From: Acidihalobacter sp.
Lineage (GTDB): Bacteria > Pseudomonadota > Gammaproteobacteria > DSM-5130 > Acidihalobacteraceae
Length of the DNA stretch: 62,536 bases
Assembly (NCBI GenBank): GCA_027013225.1
Contig: JALUXU010000029.1
Location: 1 to 62,536, forward strand
Reading direction: 5' to 3'
The notes below the pieces were generated by a model that saw nothing but the letters and a program-made list of their open reading frames with translations, did no database searches and had not been told where the DNA came from. Both the position numbers and the translations under genes were made by a program. Shown here piece after piece: positions 42,562-52,037 of this stretch; positions within the stretch are counted from its first letter, which is position 1; each line of letters begins with the position of its first letter.

Positions 42562-42950
42562 AGTGTTGAAAACTCCTCGAAAATTATTCATTGTTCGGGT
42601 AAATGTGAAGGCCTGTCTGCAGAAAATCTTGCCGGACAATATCTAATTCAAAAACATGCCCCAGCAAGATGAGATTGCATTGAATGCCTGACTCAATTTA
42701 TTCCTCGACAAGAAAGATGTTATATGTATGGCTTTATCAAGGGGGAACATTGCGCGTTGTTCAAGGATAATATAATTATCTCATCAACAGCTTGTCAGCC
42801 CTTTAACGCGTAAATTCTACTCGCACAGATCTCATGTTGACAAATCTGATTATCTCAAATAATCAATCGCATTTAGCAAAGAAAATGAACCGGCGTAGGG
42901 AAAACCGCAGCGGAAGCGTTGTCCGTGCGTTATCAAATGCCTCCCCTCTC
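42562..42950 (-). promoter_or_regulatory. 389-bp ndk leader region with promoter and two AT-rich palindromes
   Basis: No gene is seen. On the minus strand TTGTCA (42843-42838) and TAGAAT (42819-42814), 18 bases apart, make a good sigma-70 promoter for ndk, which would give a leader of about 245 nt. Two palindromes flank it: GATTAT-5-ATAATC at 42848-42864 and GATAAT-ATA-ATTATC at 42766-42780, the latter resembling a Fur half-site pair. No clear iscX terminator was found at the iscX side. Confidence 0.55.
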
Positions 42951-43151
42951 TCATTCATGTTCTTCTATCCACGCCATCTGGATCGCTTCAAGCAGTTTTT
43001 CATTGGATCGTTCAGGATCATCGTCGAATTCTTCCAGATTACATATCCAAGCATGGAGATCTGTAAAGCGGACATATTGAGGATCCACATCGGGGCGCGT
43101 TTCTTCGAGAGCAATGGCGATGTCTTGCGTATCAGTCCATTTCAAACTCAT
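42951..43151 (-). CDS. iscX: Fe-S assembly protein IscX
   Basis: A 66-residue acidic protein starting [17 protein letters not shown], with [19 protein letters not shown], the standard IscX (YfhJ) sequence. IscX binds IscS and modulates desulfurase activity and iron delivery. It is the last gene of the isc operon, 11 bases after fdx. Confidence 0.93.
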   Translation of the reverse strand: MSLKWTDTQDIAIALEETRPDVDPQYVRFTDLHAWICNLEEFDDDPERSNEKLLEAIQMAWIEEHE

Positions 43152-43162
43152 TGGTTCAATCC

Positions 43163-43501
43163 TCAGTGGTTTTCAGAAGCAAGATTGATGGTATATTTGG
43201 GTATCTCTACAACCAGATCCTCACTGTCAACCTTGGCCTGGCAACTTAGTCGCGAGTCAGGCTCCAGTCCCCACGCCTTGTCCAGCATATCCTCTTCTTG
43301 CTCGGATGGCTCCGGCAGAGAATCATATCCTTCCCTGACATAGACATGGCATGTCGTGCAAGCACAGGCTTTCTCGCAGGCATGCTCGATTTCTATGCCG
43401 TGAGACAAAGCCGCGTCCAACACACTGATGCCGGGAGCAGCATCTATTTCCACTCCTTCAGGACATAATATTTCATGAGGAAGAAAACGAATACGAGGCA
43501 T
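43163..43501 (-). CDS. fdx: ISC-type [2Fe-2S] ferredoxin
   Basis: A 112-residue ferredoxin supplying electrons to Fe-S cluster assembly. The cluster ligands are seen in [16 protein letters not shown] and [12 protein letters not shown] 43501 begins MPRIRFLPH as in the family, with AGGA upstream; an extension to 43570 lacks support. Between hscA and iscX as usual. Confidence 0.95.
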   Translation of the reverse strand: MPRIRFLPHEILCPEGVEIDAAPGISVLDAALSHGIEIEHACEKACACTTCHVYVREGYDSLPEPSEQEEDMLDKAWGLEPDSRLSCQAKVDSEDLVVEIPKYTINLASENH

Positions 43502-43532
43502 GGCGAATCCTAGAAGCAGGAAAAGGAATAGA

Positions 43533-45404
43533 TTATTTGAATTCTTCGACAGCGTGGCCGGCCATCGCATTTTTTATTGCATTGTCCATTCGTCTCGCCA
43601 CAAATTCAGATGCAGTTTCTTCGAGTTTTTTGATTGCTGCATCAATTGCCTGCGGATCGTCCGAATGCATGGTTTCCACCAAGTGGGCCTTCGCGGTTTC
43701 TATTGAAGAACGTTCTTGGGGTGTCAAAAGGCGGTCGCCATCTGCCTTCAAAGCCGAATCAACAGCCTCGACGACACGCTGGGCTTCAACTTGAGATTCC
43801 CTGAGGCGGCGGGCCGCCACATCATCGTGAGCATGCTCCATTGAAGTTCGCAGCATGGCCGCGATCTCTTCATCGGTCAGACCGTATGATGGCTTGATTT
43901 GCACAGTGGCTTCAACACCACTTGTCGTTTCACGTGCTGATACGTTGACAAGGCCATCCGCATCCACCTGGAAGGTCACGCGGATACGTGCCGCACCCGC
44001 GACCATGGGGGGAATGCCGCTCAATGTGAAATGGGCCAACGAGCGGCAATCTTCGACCAATTCACGCTCGCCCTGCACCACATGAATCAACATGCTTGTC
44101 TGACCATCTTTGAAGGTGGTGAATTCTTGAGCCTTGGAAACCGGAATCGTGGTATTTCTTGGCACTATTTTTTCAACCAGTCCCCCCATGGTCTCGATCC
44201 CTAGAGAGAGCGGGATCACATCGAGCAGAAGCATTTCTTCATCGGCTTTGTTGCCGGCCAGAACATCGGCTTGCAATGCAGCCCCCATGGCGACGACTTT
44301 ATCTGGATCAATGCTTGCCAGAGGAACTTTCCCAAAAAAATCAGCGACGCGCTCGCGCACTCGCAAAGCACGTGTAGAACCACCTACCAGGATCACATTA
44401 TCTATCTGTTCAGGTGTCACATTTGCATCACGCAAAGCCCGCCGGCAAGATGCCAATGATCTCTGGATCAAAGGATCGATCAAGCTATTCAAGATGTCTC
44501 GGTCAAGTGCTCCTTCCCAGCGTCTTCCATGCTGCAATTCTATGCATAGGGAAACTTCCTCTTCCTCGCTCAAGGCCTCCTTCGCCCGAGTGGCTTCGTG
44601 CATGATGCTCCGCATCAAATGAGGATCGCTGGTGTTATCTATTCTCGCTTGAGCGATCATCCAGGTGGCGATTGCGCGATCAAAATCGTCGCCACCCAAT
44701 GCGCTGTCCCCTCCTGTAGCGAGGACCTCGAACACGCCGCGGCTAAGCCTGAGTATGGAGATATCGAATGTACCGCCGCCAAGGTCATAGACTGCGATCA
44801 GCCCTTCACCCTTCTGATCAAGGCCATAGGCCACCGCAGCGGCTGTTGGTTCGTTAAGCAAACGAAATACGTTCAAGCCGGCTAGTGTCGCCGCATCCTT
44901 GGTGGCTTGTCGTTGCGCATCATCGAAATAAGCCGGGACGGTAATTACCACGCCACTCAATTCCCCTCCCAAAGAAACTTCGGCGCGATGCTTCAATACT
45001 CTGAGGATTTCTGCGGATACTTCAACCGGCGTAACTTCCCCCGCGCGGGTCATGATGCGCGGAACGCCTTCTGTCGACGAAAACTCATAGGGAACGTGAT
45101 TGGCCACGGTTTTGATGTCAGCTGCGCTACGCCCCATCAATCTCTTTATCGAAGCGATCGTATTGTATGGGTCTTCTGTCGCATGCGATAACGCAGCGTA
45201 GCCCACCAATGGTGGTTCGCCGGCGCCATAATAGACGACAGAAGGCAGCAAGTGACGGCCTTGTTCGTCCGGCAAGGTGGCCACTACCCCACTTCGGACG
45301 GTGGCCACCAGTGAATTTGTGGTTCCAAGATCGATGCCGGCCGCAAGTCTATGTTCATGCGGATTAGTGGATTGACCAGGTTCCGCGATTTGTAATAGCG
45401 CCAT
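43533..45404 (-). CDS. hscA: Fe-S protein assembly chaperone HscA
   Basis: A 623-residue specialised Hsp70 that with HscB promotes cluster release from IscU. The ATPase domain shows [14 protein letters not shown], the phosphate loop [17 protein letters not shown] and [11 protein letters not shown]; the substrate domain has [15 protein letters not shown] and a helical lid. Length fits HscA rather than DnaK. About 91 bases lie between hscB and hscA. Confidence 0.96.
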   Translation of the reverse strand: MALLQIAEPGQSTNPHEHRLAAGIDLGTTNSLVATVRSGVVATLPDEQGRHLLPSVVYYGAGEPPLVGYAALSHATEDPYNTIASIKRLMGRSAADIKTVANHVPYEFSSTEGVPRIMTRAGEVTPVEVSAEILRVLKHRAEVSLGGELSGVVITVPAYFDDAQRQATKDAATLAGLNVFRLLNEPTAAAVAYGLDQKGEGLIAVYDLGGGTFDISILRLSRGVFEVLATGGDSALGGDDFDRAIATWMIAQARIDNTSDPHLMRSIMHEATRAKEALSEEEEVSLCIELQHGRRWEGALDRDILNSLIDPLIQRSLASCRRALRDANVTPEQIDNVILVGGSTRALRVRERVADFFGKVPLASIDPDKVVAMGAALQADVLAGNKADEEMLLLDVIPLSLGIETMGGLVEKIVPRNTTIPVSKAQEFTTFKDGQTSMLIHVVQGERELVEDCRSLAHFTLSGIPPMVAGAARIRVTFQVDADGLVNVSARETTSGVEATVQIKPSYGLTDEEIAAMLRTSMEHAHDDVAARRLRESQVEAQRVVEAVDSALKADGDRLLTPQERSSIETAKAHLVETMHSDDPQAIDAAIKKLEETASEFVARRMDNAIKNAMAGHAVEEFK

Positions 45405-45495
45405 AATTGAGTTCGATTGTTTATCCGCGATGGTTGAATGTAGACAATTGCACTTCGTGAAAAAACGAGGACCAACTGAATGAAAATACTGGCGT

Positions 45496-46053
45496 TCAGG
45501 TCAAGAGATTGTCTTCAATCGCTGACAAGCGCTCACTGATTTGATCGATAAGACGGTCATAAAAGCTTAGACGCATCACATCATTTTTTGCTGCGATCAA
45601 TGCTTTTTTTTCGAAATGTTCCTCAAGACGATCGATTATTCCTGCGCGTTCATGCAACAGTTTTTGGCGCAATGCATCCAGAGCGTTCAGCGGATCCGGG
45701 GCATGTTCGGCATCCTCCTGGGCTTCACGCCATTCCATCTGCTTGATGAGAAAATCAGGATCATTCAACGTTTCCCGTTCAGAGTCCAGCGAGGTGTTGT
45801 TCAAAGACAATAAATACTCGGCCCGCAAACGCGGATCGCGAAGGGTTTGGTAAGCCTCATTGAGGCGACTCGCGATCTGCATGGCAGTTCGCTGGGCCGA
45901 AGGATCGGCCGCAACGAACTTGTCGGGATGAAACCTCGCTTGCAGCTCTCGATAACGTGACTGCAACACAGTTTGATCGAGGGCAAATCGCTCAGGCAAT
46001 CCGAATAAGGAAAAATGACTTTGACTGAGGTCGAAACGTTCTAGTTCGGACAT
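45496..46053 (-). CDS. hscB: J-domain co-chaperone HscB
   Basis: A 185-residue J-protein that delivers IscU to HscA. The J-domain occupies about 12-80 with the HPD triad at residues 42-44 in RFHPDKFV, and a C-terminal three-helix IscU-binding domain follows. It starts six bases after iscA. Confidence 0.95.
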   Translation of the reverse strand: MSELERFDLSQSHFSLFGLPERFALDQTVLQSRYRELQARFHPDKFVAADPSAQRTAMQIASRLNEAYQTLRDPRLRAEYLLSLNNTSLDSERETLNDPDFLIKQMEWREAQEDAEHAPDPLNALDALRQKLLHERAGIIDRLEEHFEKKALIAAKNDVMRLSFYDRLIDQISERLSAIEDNLLT

Positions 46054-46058
46054 CGGTC

Positions 46059-46382
46059 TTAGACGTTGAAGCTTTCACCGCAACCACAGCGCGATTTTTC
46101 ATTCGGGTTGATGAACTTGAATCCTTCATTTAATCCTTCTCGCACATAGTCCAATTCGGTTCCATCGAGATAGATCAAGCTTTTTGGATCCACCAGAATT
46201 TTTACACCCTTGTCCTCAAAGACAGTGTCGTCAGCATCCATTTCATCGGCGAATTCCATGGTATAGGCCATGCCGGAACATCCAGTCGTTTTTACCCCAA
46301 GGCGAACGCCAATCCCTTTCTCACGCTTGGCAAGAAAGGTACGCATCCGTTCGGCAGCCGAATCACTTAATGTGATTGCCAT
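46059..46382 (-). CDS. iscA: A-type Fe-S carrier IscA
   Basis: A 107-residue A-type carrier with the three conserved cysteines (TTGCSGM and the C-terminal RCGCGESF). ATG 46382 is preferred over upstream in-frame ATGs at 46388 and 46400 because AGGGG is spaced correctly and MAITLSD is the family start. It is 15 bases after iscU. Confidence 0.95.
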   Translation of the reverse strand: MAITLSDSAAERMRTFLAKREKGIGVRLGVKTTGCSGMAYTMEFADEMDADDTVFEDKGVKILVDPKSLIYLDGTELDYVREGLNEGFKFINPNEKSRCGCGESFNV

Positions 46383-46396
46383 ACCCATACCCCTAC

Positions 46397-46801
46397 TCAA
46401 GCGCTCTGTTTGATCTCATCAACCGAGTGTTTGCGCTGATAATCCTCGATGGCCGCCTTGATAGCATCCTCCGCCAGCACGGAGCAGTGAATCTTTACTG
46501 GAGGCAAGGCGAGTTCTTCTGCGATCTGCGTGTTTTTGATCTCTTTGGCCTGCTCAAGCGTCTTACCCTTGACCCACTCCGTAAGCAGGCTGGAACTGGC
46601 AATAGCCGAGCCGCAACCATAAGTCTTGAATTTGGCGTCTTCTATGATGCCAGCCTCGTTGACCTTGATCTGCAGTTTCATCACGTCACCACAGGCAGGC
46701 GCACCCACCATGCCCGTACCCACATCCGGAGCATCTTTGTCTAGCGAACCGACATTCCGTGGATTTTCATAATGATCGATCACTTTTTCACTGTAAGCCA
46801 T
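46397..46801 (-). CDS. iscU: Fe-S cluster scaffold IscU
   Basis: A 134-residue scaffold with the three cluster cysteines in [20 protein letters not shown] and [10 protein letters not shown], and the HscA recognition motif LPPVK directly before the last cysteine. It receives sulfur from IscS and passes clusters on with HscBA. Confidence 0.97.
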   Translation of the reverse strand: MAYSEKVIDHYENPRNVGSLDKDAPDVGTGMVGAPACGDVMKLQIKVNEAGIIEDAKFKTYGCGSAIASSSLLTEWVKGKTLEQAKEIKNTQIAEELALPPVKIHCSVLAEDAIKAAIEDYQRKHSVDEIKQSA

Positions 46802-46839
46802 GAAGTTATCCTCCTTCGTACAACTATAAAATCACTAAA

Positions 46840-48063
46840 TTAATGTGCCGCCCATTCGATGCTTTTCAAGTCGATGCCTTGCTGGTGCATTTCCCACAAG
46901 GGGGACAGATCGCGCAATTTATCCACTGCCGCGTGGATGCGTTGAACGGCATAATCGATCTCCTCTTCTGTCGTATAACGACCGATGGAGAAACGTATCG
47001 AACTGTGCGCCAACTCATCGTCCCGCCCCAAGGCGCGAAGAACATAACTCGGCTCCAGACTAGCCGAAGTACATGCAGAGCCTGATGAAACCGCCAATTC
47101 CTTGAGCGACATAAGCAGGCTTTCCCCTTCTACGAAAGCGAAACTGACGTTAAGAATGCCAGGGTAACCATGCTCAAGATCGCCATTGACATAAACCTCT
47201 TCCATGTCTTGAATGCCGGTCAACAATCGATCCCGCAACCGCCTGATGCGCTCCAGATCGGCGCCCATTTCTTCAAGAGCGATACGCGCGGCTTCGCCCA
47301 TGCCGACGATCTGGTGCGTCGCCAAGGTACCTGAGCGCATGCCGCGTTCATGCCCACCTCCATGCATTTGAGCCTCGATGCGCACGCGTGGCTTGCGCCT
47401 CACATAAAGGGCGCCAATCCCCTTGGGACCATACATCTTGTGACCAGACAAACTGACAAGATCGACCTTGACCTCCCGCACGTCCAAAGGCACTTTTCCA
47501 GCTCCCTGGGCAGCATCCACATGGAACAACACACCGCGACTGCGAGTAAGTTCCCCGATAGCCTTAAGATCCTGGATAACTCCGATCTCATTGTTGACGT
47601 GCATGATAGAAACCAGTGTCGTGTCATCACGGATGGCCGCTTCAATCCTTTCCAGAGGAATCATGCCGTTGGCATCGGGATCCAGATATGTAACCTCATA
47701 CCCTTCCCGTTCCAGTTGGCGGCAGGTATCCAGCACCGCCTTATGCTCGGTTTTGCTGGTGATAACATGCTTCCCTTTACGCTGATAAAAATGCGCCGCG
47801 CCTTTGATTGCCAAATTGTCAGATTCGGTCGCCCCACTCGTCCATACGATCTCTTTGGGGTCAGCATTGATCAATCGAGCGACGTTTTTCCGCGCTTCTT
47901 CGACCAGTTTCTCTGCTTCCCATCCAAAATAGTGGCTTCGTGAGGCCGGATTTCCAAAGACACCGTCACGGGTCAGGCAAGCACACATACGTTCGGCAAC
48001 CCGCTCATCCACCGGCGTGGTCGCCGCATAATCCAGATAAATCGGTGTCTTCAATTCGCTCAT
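46840..48063 (-). CDS. iscS: Cysteine desulfurase IscS
   Basis: A 407-residue PLP enzyme mobilising sulfur from cysteine for Fe-S clusters and tRNA thiolation. The PLP lysine lies in [12 protein letters not shown] and the persulfide cysteine in [20 protein letters not shown] 48063 is used: AGGAG precedes it and [18 protein letters not shown] is the family start; an open frame continues upstream to 48210 without homology. Confidence 0.97.
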   Translation of the reverse strand: MSELKTPIYLDYAATTPVDERVAERMCACLTRDGVFGNPASRSHYFGWEAEKLVEEARKNVARLINADPKEIVWTSGATESDNLAIKGAAHFYQRKGKHVITSKTEHKAVLDTCRQLEREGYEVTYLDPDANGMIPLERIEAAIRDDTTLVSIMHVNNEIGVIQDLKAIGELTRSRGVLFHVDAAQGAGKVPLDVREVKVDLVSLSGHKMYGPKGIGALYVRRKPRVRIEAQMHGGGHERGMRSGTLATHQIVGMGEAARIALEEMGADLERIRRLRDRLLTGIQDMEEVYVNGDLEHGYPGILNVSFAFVEGESLLMSLKELAVSSGSACTSASLEPSYVLRALGRDDELAHSSIRFSIGRYTTEEEIDYAVQRIHAAVDKLRDLSPLWEMHQQGIDLKSIEWAAH

Positions 48064-48130
48064 TGCTTTGTACTCCTGTACTCCGTGCTTTATTTGGTGG
48101 GGGAATCGACCCGCGCCCTCGGGTATCGGC

Positions 48131-48604
48131 CTAGCGCGAGATCGCCTCAAATGGCTGATCATTGGTTTCGACCTTGTTTTGACGTATAGAGACCGAGCGC
48201 ACGCCTTCACGTTTTATCAAGTCTCCAAGCGTTATCCGCATCAGATAACGGCGTATTTCCTCGCTTAGCTCCGTCCAAAGCCCGTGTGTCAGACATTGCT
48301 GATGATTCTGGCAGTTTCCAGCACCACCGCAGCGAGTGGCGTCCACGGGTTCATCCACCGCATCGATGACTTCTCCTACCGCTATATCGAGGGCTTCTTT
48401 TGCAAGATTGTAGCCGCCTCCAGGCCCACGTGTGCTCGAAACCAATCCGCGCTTTCTCAACTTCGAGAACAGCTGCTCGAGGTAAGAAAGTGAGATATTC
48501 TGTCTGGCCGAAATATCCGCCAGCGTGACCGGACCGGAAGAATCATGCAGAGCCAAGTCAAGCATGGCCGTAACGGCGTAACGTCCTTTGGTTGTGAGTT
48601 TCAT
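48131..48604 (-). CDS. iscR: Fe-S cluster regulator IscR
   Basis: A 157-residue Rrf2-family repressor of the isc operon. The winged helix is at about 1-60 ([19 protein letters not shown]), and the [2Fe-2S] ligands Cys92, Cys98, Cys104 and His107 are all at the Escherichia coli positions. GGAG upstream of ATG 48604 decides the start over one eight codons earlier. It leads iscRSUA-hscBA-fdx-iscX. Confidence 0.96.
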   Translation of the reverse strand: MKLTTKGRYAVTAMLDLALHDSSGPVTLADISARQNISLSYLEQLFSKLRKRGLVSSTRGPGGGYNLAKEALDIAVGEVIDAVDEPVDATRCGGAGNCQNHQQCLTHGLWTELSEEIRRYLMRITLGDLIKREGVRSVSIRQNKVETNDQPFEAISR

Positions 48605-48627
48605 CGCCTTACTCCAATTTGGCTGCA

Positions 48628-48660
48628 AATCTAGAATAGCTTACTAAAAAAGTCAAGTAT
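48628..48660 (-). promoter_or_regulatory. isc operon promoter with type 1 IscR box
   Basis: On the minus strand TTGACT (48656-48651) and TAGATT (48633-48628) are 17 bases apart. A 25-bp site at 48660-48636 starting ATACTTGACT and ending AGCTAT fits the Escherichia coli type 1 IscR consensus at 23 of 25 positions as I recall it. Holo-IscR binding here would block the promoter. The -35 contains the TGA stop codon of cysE. Confidence 0.8.
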
Positions 48661-49444
48661 TGGAGTCGGTTTTTTCTTTGAATTCGTGTATTTCCTCGGA
48701 CATTGCAGAATCAAGCTCACACGCTTGTACTTCTGGCAAGCGGGAAGAATCGATTTTTCCGCCCATTTCTCGTACAGCAGCACAAAGTTGTGCAAGCTTC
48801 TCATCAACAAGGTGGGTGTGATCAAGCAAACAACCAATGGCATGTGCCACTGGATCGGGCGCGTCACGAGTCACACCATATGCGTCGAAACCGAGCTTGC
48901 TGGCCTGAGAACGACGTTTCTCATCGATTTCAGCTTTGCGCACGATATGGGCGGGAATGCCAACAGCCGTTGCGCCTTCGGGCACATCCTTGAGCACCAC
49001 TGCATTGGAGCCTATTCTGGCATTGTTACCGATCTTGATCGGGCCGAGCACTTTGGCGCCCGCACCGATAACAACGTTATTTCCCAGCGTTGGGTGGCGC
49101 TTCCCCTTCTCCCACGAGGTCCCGCCCAGCGTCACCCCATGATAGATGGTGCAATCATCACCGATTTCAGCAGTCTCGCCTATCACCACTCCCATGCCAT
49201 GATCGATAAAAAAACGTCGGCCGATGGTGGCTCCCGGATGAATCTCGATCCCCGTCCCCCAGCGAGCAAACAGCGACACGGTGCGGGCAAGCCAAAGCAG
49301 CCCAGCTCGCCACATTACATGGGCTACTCGATGCAGCATGACAGCATGCAGACCGGGATAAGTCGTCAATACTTCGAAAGGAGTGCGTGCTGCTGGATCT
49401 CGCTCGAATACGCAACGAATGTCCTCGCGTAATCTATCGAACAT
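48653..49444 (-). CDS. cysE: Serine O-acetyltransferase
   Basis: A 263-residue left-handed beta-helix enzyme making O-acetylserine, the carbon skeleton for cysteine. Core motifs: [19 protein letters not shown] split, [14 protein letters not shown] and [10 protein letters not shown]. The C-terminal tail is longer than the epsilon-type enzymes and polar. Its last codons form part of the isc promoter, so cysteine synthesis and cysteine use for clusters are adjacent. It lies 32 bases after trmJ. Confidence 0.95.
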   Translation of the reverse strand: MFDRLREDIRCVFERDPAARTPFEVLTTYPGLHAVMLHRVAHVMWRAGLLWLARTVSLFARWGTGIEIHPGATIGRRFFIDHGMGVVIGETAEIGDDCTIYHGVTLGGTSWEKGKRHPTLGNNVVIGAGAKVLGPIKIGNNARIGSNAVVLKDVPEGATAVGIPAHIVRKAEIDEKRRSQASKLGFDAYGVTRDAPDPVAHAIGCLLDHTHLVDEKLAQLCAAVREMGGKIDSSRLPEVQACELDSAMSEEIHEFKEKTDSNT

Positions 49445-49476
49445 GGATTCCCCTGTATCAATTGAAGAATATTGCT

Positions 49477-50295
49477 TTAACGCTTGGCCGCCAAGCGGGC
49501 CTGGCGCTGAGCAGCGGTAAGGATACCACGCAAAATGTTGACTTCTGTACTCAACAATCGAGTACGCGCAAAAAGCCGGCGCAGGCGTCGCATCAAGTGG
49601 CGAGGATTTCTTTGGTCAAGAAATTCAACATCAATCAAGGTCTCTTCCAAGTGCCTGAAAAAGCGTTCAATCTCGACGGGCGGAGCAAATTCCTCGCAAT
49701 TTTCCTCAAGTTTCATTGTTTGTTGTGGCTGGGAGGCCAGGTGGATTTCATAGGCGACGATCTGCACCGCTGCGGCCAGATTGAGAGAGCTGAATTGCGG
49801 ATTGGCCGGTATATGCATGCGGTAGTGACATTGTTCGAGTTCTTTGTTGGTAAGCCCGCTGCGCTCCCTGCCGAAAATCACGGCCACGGAGCCTCCTTTT
49901 GCTTGCTCAGTCACTATTCGTTCCGCGCATTGTCTGGGGGTGATCGTCGGCCACTCCAGATTGCGCGCACGGGCACTGGCTCCTATCACTAAACTACACC
50001 CGTCCAGAGCCTCCTTGAGATCTTTTAACACCACTGCATGCCCCAAGATATCATCCGCCCCGGAAGCTCTTGCCGTGGATTCGGTGCTTGGGAAATCGCA
50101 GACAGGATTGACCAGATAAAGCTGGGTCAGCCCCATCGTTTTCATGGCGCGTGCAGCCGCACCGATATTTCCAGGATGGCTGGTCTCGACGAGCACAACG
50201 CAGACCCGATGCGGATCGACCTGGAATGCGTCCTCCTTCGAAGGCAGATTCTGGTATTCTTTCGCCCCCGTATTGTCATCCTGTTGTTGCATCAT
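49477..50295 (-). CDS. trmJ: tRNA (cytidine/uridine-2'-O-)-methyltransferase TrmJ
   Basis: A 272-residue SPOUT methyltransferase acting on ribose 32 of tRNAs. The SPOUT domain opens [22 protein letters not shown] split and shows [14 protein letters not shown] and the knot [13 protein letters not shown]. The first 25-28 residues precede the usual family start; ATG 50295 or 50292 are the only start codons upstream of the core. The next genes cysE and isc match the order seen in other gammaproteobacteria. Confidence 0.9.
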   Translation of the reverse strand: MMQQQDDNTGAKEYQNLPSKEDAFQVDPHRVCVVLVETSHPGNIGAAARAMKTMGLTQLYLVNPVCDFPSTESTARASGADDILGHAVVLKDLKEALDGCSLVIGASARARNLEWPTITPRQCAERIVTEQAKGGSVAVIFGRERSGLTNKELEQCHYRMHIPANPQFSSLNLAAAVQIVAYEIHLASQPQQTMKLEENCEEFAPPVEIERFFRHLEETLIDVEFLDQRNPRHLMRRLRRLFARTRLLSTEVNILRGILTAAQRQARLAAKR

Positions 50296-51082
50296 GCACC
50301 CTTACTTGAATACCGCCATCAAGGCCGCGCGCGCTGCCGGTTCAGTCATGCTTCGCAATGTCAACCGTCTTGATGCTCTGCACATCGAAAACAAACAGCG
50401 CAATGATTACGTCAGCGAGGTTGACCGACTGGCAGAAGCGAAGATTATACAAATCCTGCGCAAAGCCTATCCTTCTCACTCTATTCTTGCCGAAGAAAGC
50501 GGCCGCAATGGGGAAGACGAATTCCAATGGATTATCGATCCGCTTGACGGTACTACAAACTATCTTCACGGCATACCGCATTATGCGGTTTCCATCGCCT
50601 TGCGTCATCGAGATCGAATCGAGCACGCTGTCGTCTACGATCCCGCCAAAGACGAGATGTTTACGGCATCCCGGGGTGCCGGCGCCATGCTGAATAACCG
50701 CCGTATCCGCGTCAGCCAGAGCGCTTCGCTTGAGGGGGCGCTCCTTGGTACAGGCATTCCGTTTCGCGAAAACCAGGATATCGATGCTTATATGCGCTCG
50801 CTGCGCGCCTTCATCGGGCCGATAGCCGGGATTCGTCGCCCCGGCTCCGCTGCACTCGATCTGGCTTATGTCGCCGCTGGCCGTTACGACGGTTACTGGG
50901 AAGCCAGCCTGAAAATCTGGGACATCGCCGCCGGTGTTTTATTAGTCCGAGAGGCAGGCGGCTTGGTCAGTGATTTCGGAGATGGAAACGATTATCTTGA
51001 AAGCGGCAACATTATTGCCGCCACCCCCAAACTGCTCAAACCGATGCTCTCAATCATTCATCCCATATTGGGCAAGAAATAG
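50294..51082 (+). CDS. suhB: Inositol-1-monophosphatase family protein SuhB
   Basis: A 262-residue Mg-dependent phosphatase; SuhB also acts with Nus factors in rRNA antitermination in Escherichia coli. Metal-binding motifs are ILAEESG, DPLDGTTNYLHG and IWDIAAG. The start [16 protein letters not shown] is family-typical, which fixes ATG 50294, two bases of which overlap the divergent trmJ ATG. No clear Shine-Dalgarno sequence precedes it. Confidence 0.94.
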   Translation: MHPYLNTAIKAARAAGSVMLRNVNRLDALHIENKQRNDYVSEVDRLAEAKIIQILRKAYPSHSILAEESGRNGEDEFQWIIDPLDGTTNYLHGIPHYAVSIALRHRDRIEHAVVYDPAKDEMFTASRGAGAMLNNRRIRVSQSASLEGALLGTGIPFRENQDIDAYMRSLRAFIGPIAGIRRPGSAALDLAYVAAGRYDGYWEASLKIWDIAAGVLLVREAGGLVSDFGDGNDYLESGNIIAATPKLLKPMLSIIHPILGKK

Positions 51083-51084
51083 CC

Positions 51085-51116
51085 AGACGATCACCCAGGA
51101 TCAAGGGCGATCGTCT
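51085..51116. terminator. Inverted repeat between convergent suhB and secF
   Basis: AGACGATC at 51085-51092 and GATCGTCT at 51109-51116 form an 8-bp perfect stem with a 16-base loop, followed on the plus strand by a T-rich stretch. It overlaps the last codons of secF and could terminate suhB transcription; the wide loop makes it only moderately convincing. Confidence 0.4.
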
Positions 51117-52027
51117 ATTTCGGTTTTCTTTGCAGGCATCAGGTCAGCCTTGCTGACACCCAGTGTCAAGGCAAGCGCGCTAGCCACATACACAGATGAA
51201 TACGTTCCAAATGTCACACCGATCAGCATCGCCAGGGAAAAATTATGAATGACCGGGCCGCCGAAAAAGAACATAGCCAACAACACCAACACTACGGTGA
51301 ATGAGGTAATGATGGTGCGCGATAGCGTCTGGGTGACAGCCGCATTAATAATTTCGGCCGGCGTTCCTTTCCTCATCTTGCGGAAATTCTCACGAACTCG
51401 ATCGAATACCACGATAGTGTCATTGAGGGAATATCCCAACAAAGCGAGGAGCGCCGCAAGCACTGTCATATTGAATTCTAAATGCGTGATAGCGAATACA
51501 CCCACCGTGATAAGGATGTCGTGAACCAGCGCTATCACCGCCCCCAGCGCAAAGCGCCATTCGAAGCGCATAGTGACGTAGATGAGAATGGCAATGACGG
51601 TGTACAAAAGCGCAAGCGCTCCGTCCTGGCTTAGTTCTTTGCCAACGGTAGGACCCACGAAATCAACCTTGCGCAAGGTGATTTTTATATTGCTATTGGT
51701 GCTCAACAACTGAACTATGTGATCCCCGATCTTGGACAGGTTTTTTTGTCCTCTCGGCGCTACACGGATCATCACATCCTCAGCCGTTCCAATGTTGCTG
51801 ACCTGTGCATCGGCGTAGCCTGCCTTGTGCAAGGTGGCGCGTATCTTACTCAGTGGGACTGGTTTGTCGTAATGAACCTCGATTACCGTTCCGCCAGTGA
51901 AATCGATGCCAAAATTCAACCCCCGGACACCAATGGCCACGGCCGAGATAATCACCAAAATTGCGGACATCGTCATAAAAATCCAGCGAGGCCGCATAAA
52001 ATCGATGGTATTTTTCACATAAAACAT
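51101..52027 (-). CDS. secF: Protein translocase subunit SecF
   Basis: A 308-residue SecDF half with six transmembrane segments (about 15-35, 137-157, 162-182, 190-210, 240-262, 270-292). Signatures: LNFGIDFTGGTVIEV, VHDILITVG and LGYSLNDTIVVFDRVREN. SecDF uses proton flow to drive late export. It follows secD by ten bases. Confidence 0.96.
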   Translation of the reverse strand: MFYVKNTIDFMRPRWIFMTMSAILVIISAVAIGVRGLNFGIDFTGGTVIEVHYDKPVPLSKIRATLHKAGYADAQVSNIGTAEDVMIRVAPRGQKNLSKIGDHIVQLLSTNSNIKITLRKVDFVGPTVGKELSQDGALALLYTVIAILIYVTMRFEWRFALGAVIALVHDILITVGVFAITHLEFNMTVLAALLALLGYSLNDTIVVFDRVRENFRKMRKGTPAEIINAAVTQTLSRTIITSFTVVLVLLAMFFFGGPVIHNFSLAMLIGVTFGTYSSVYVASALALTLGVSKADLMPAKKTEIDDRP

Positions 52028-52037
52028 AGCGGCTTCC

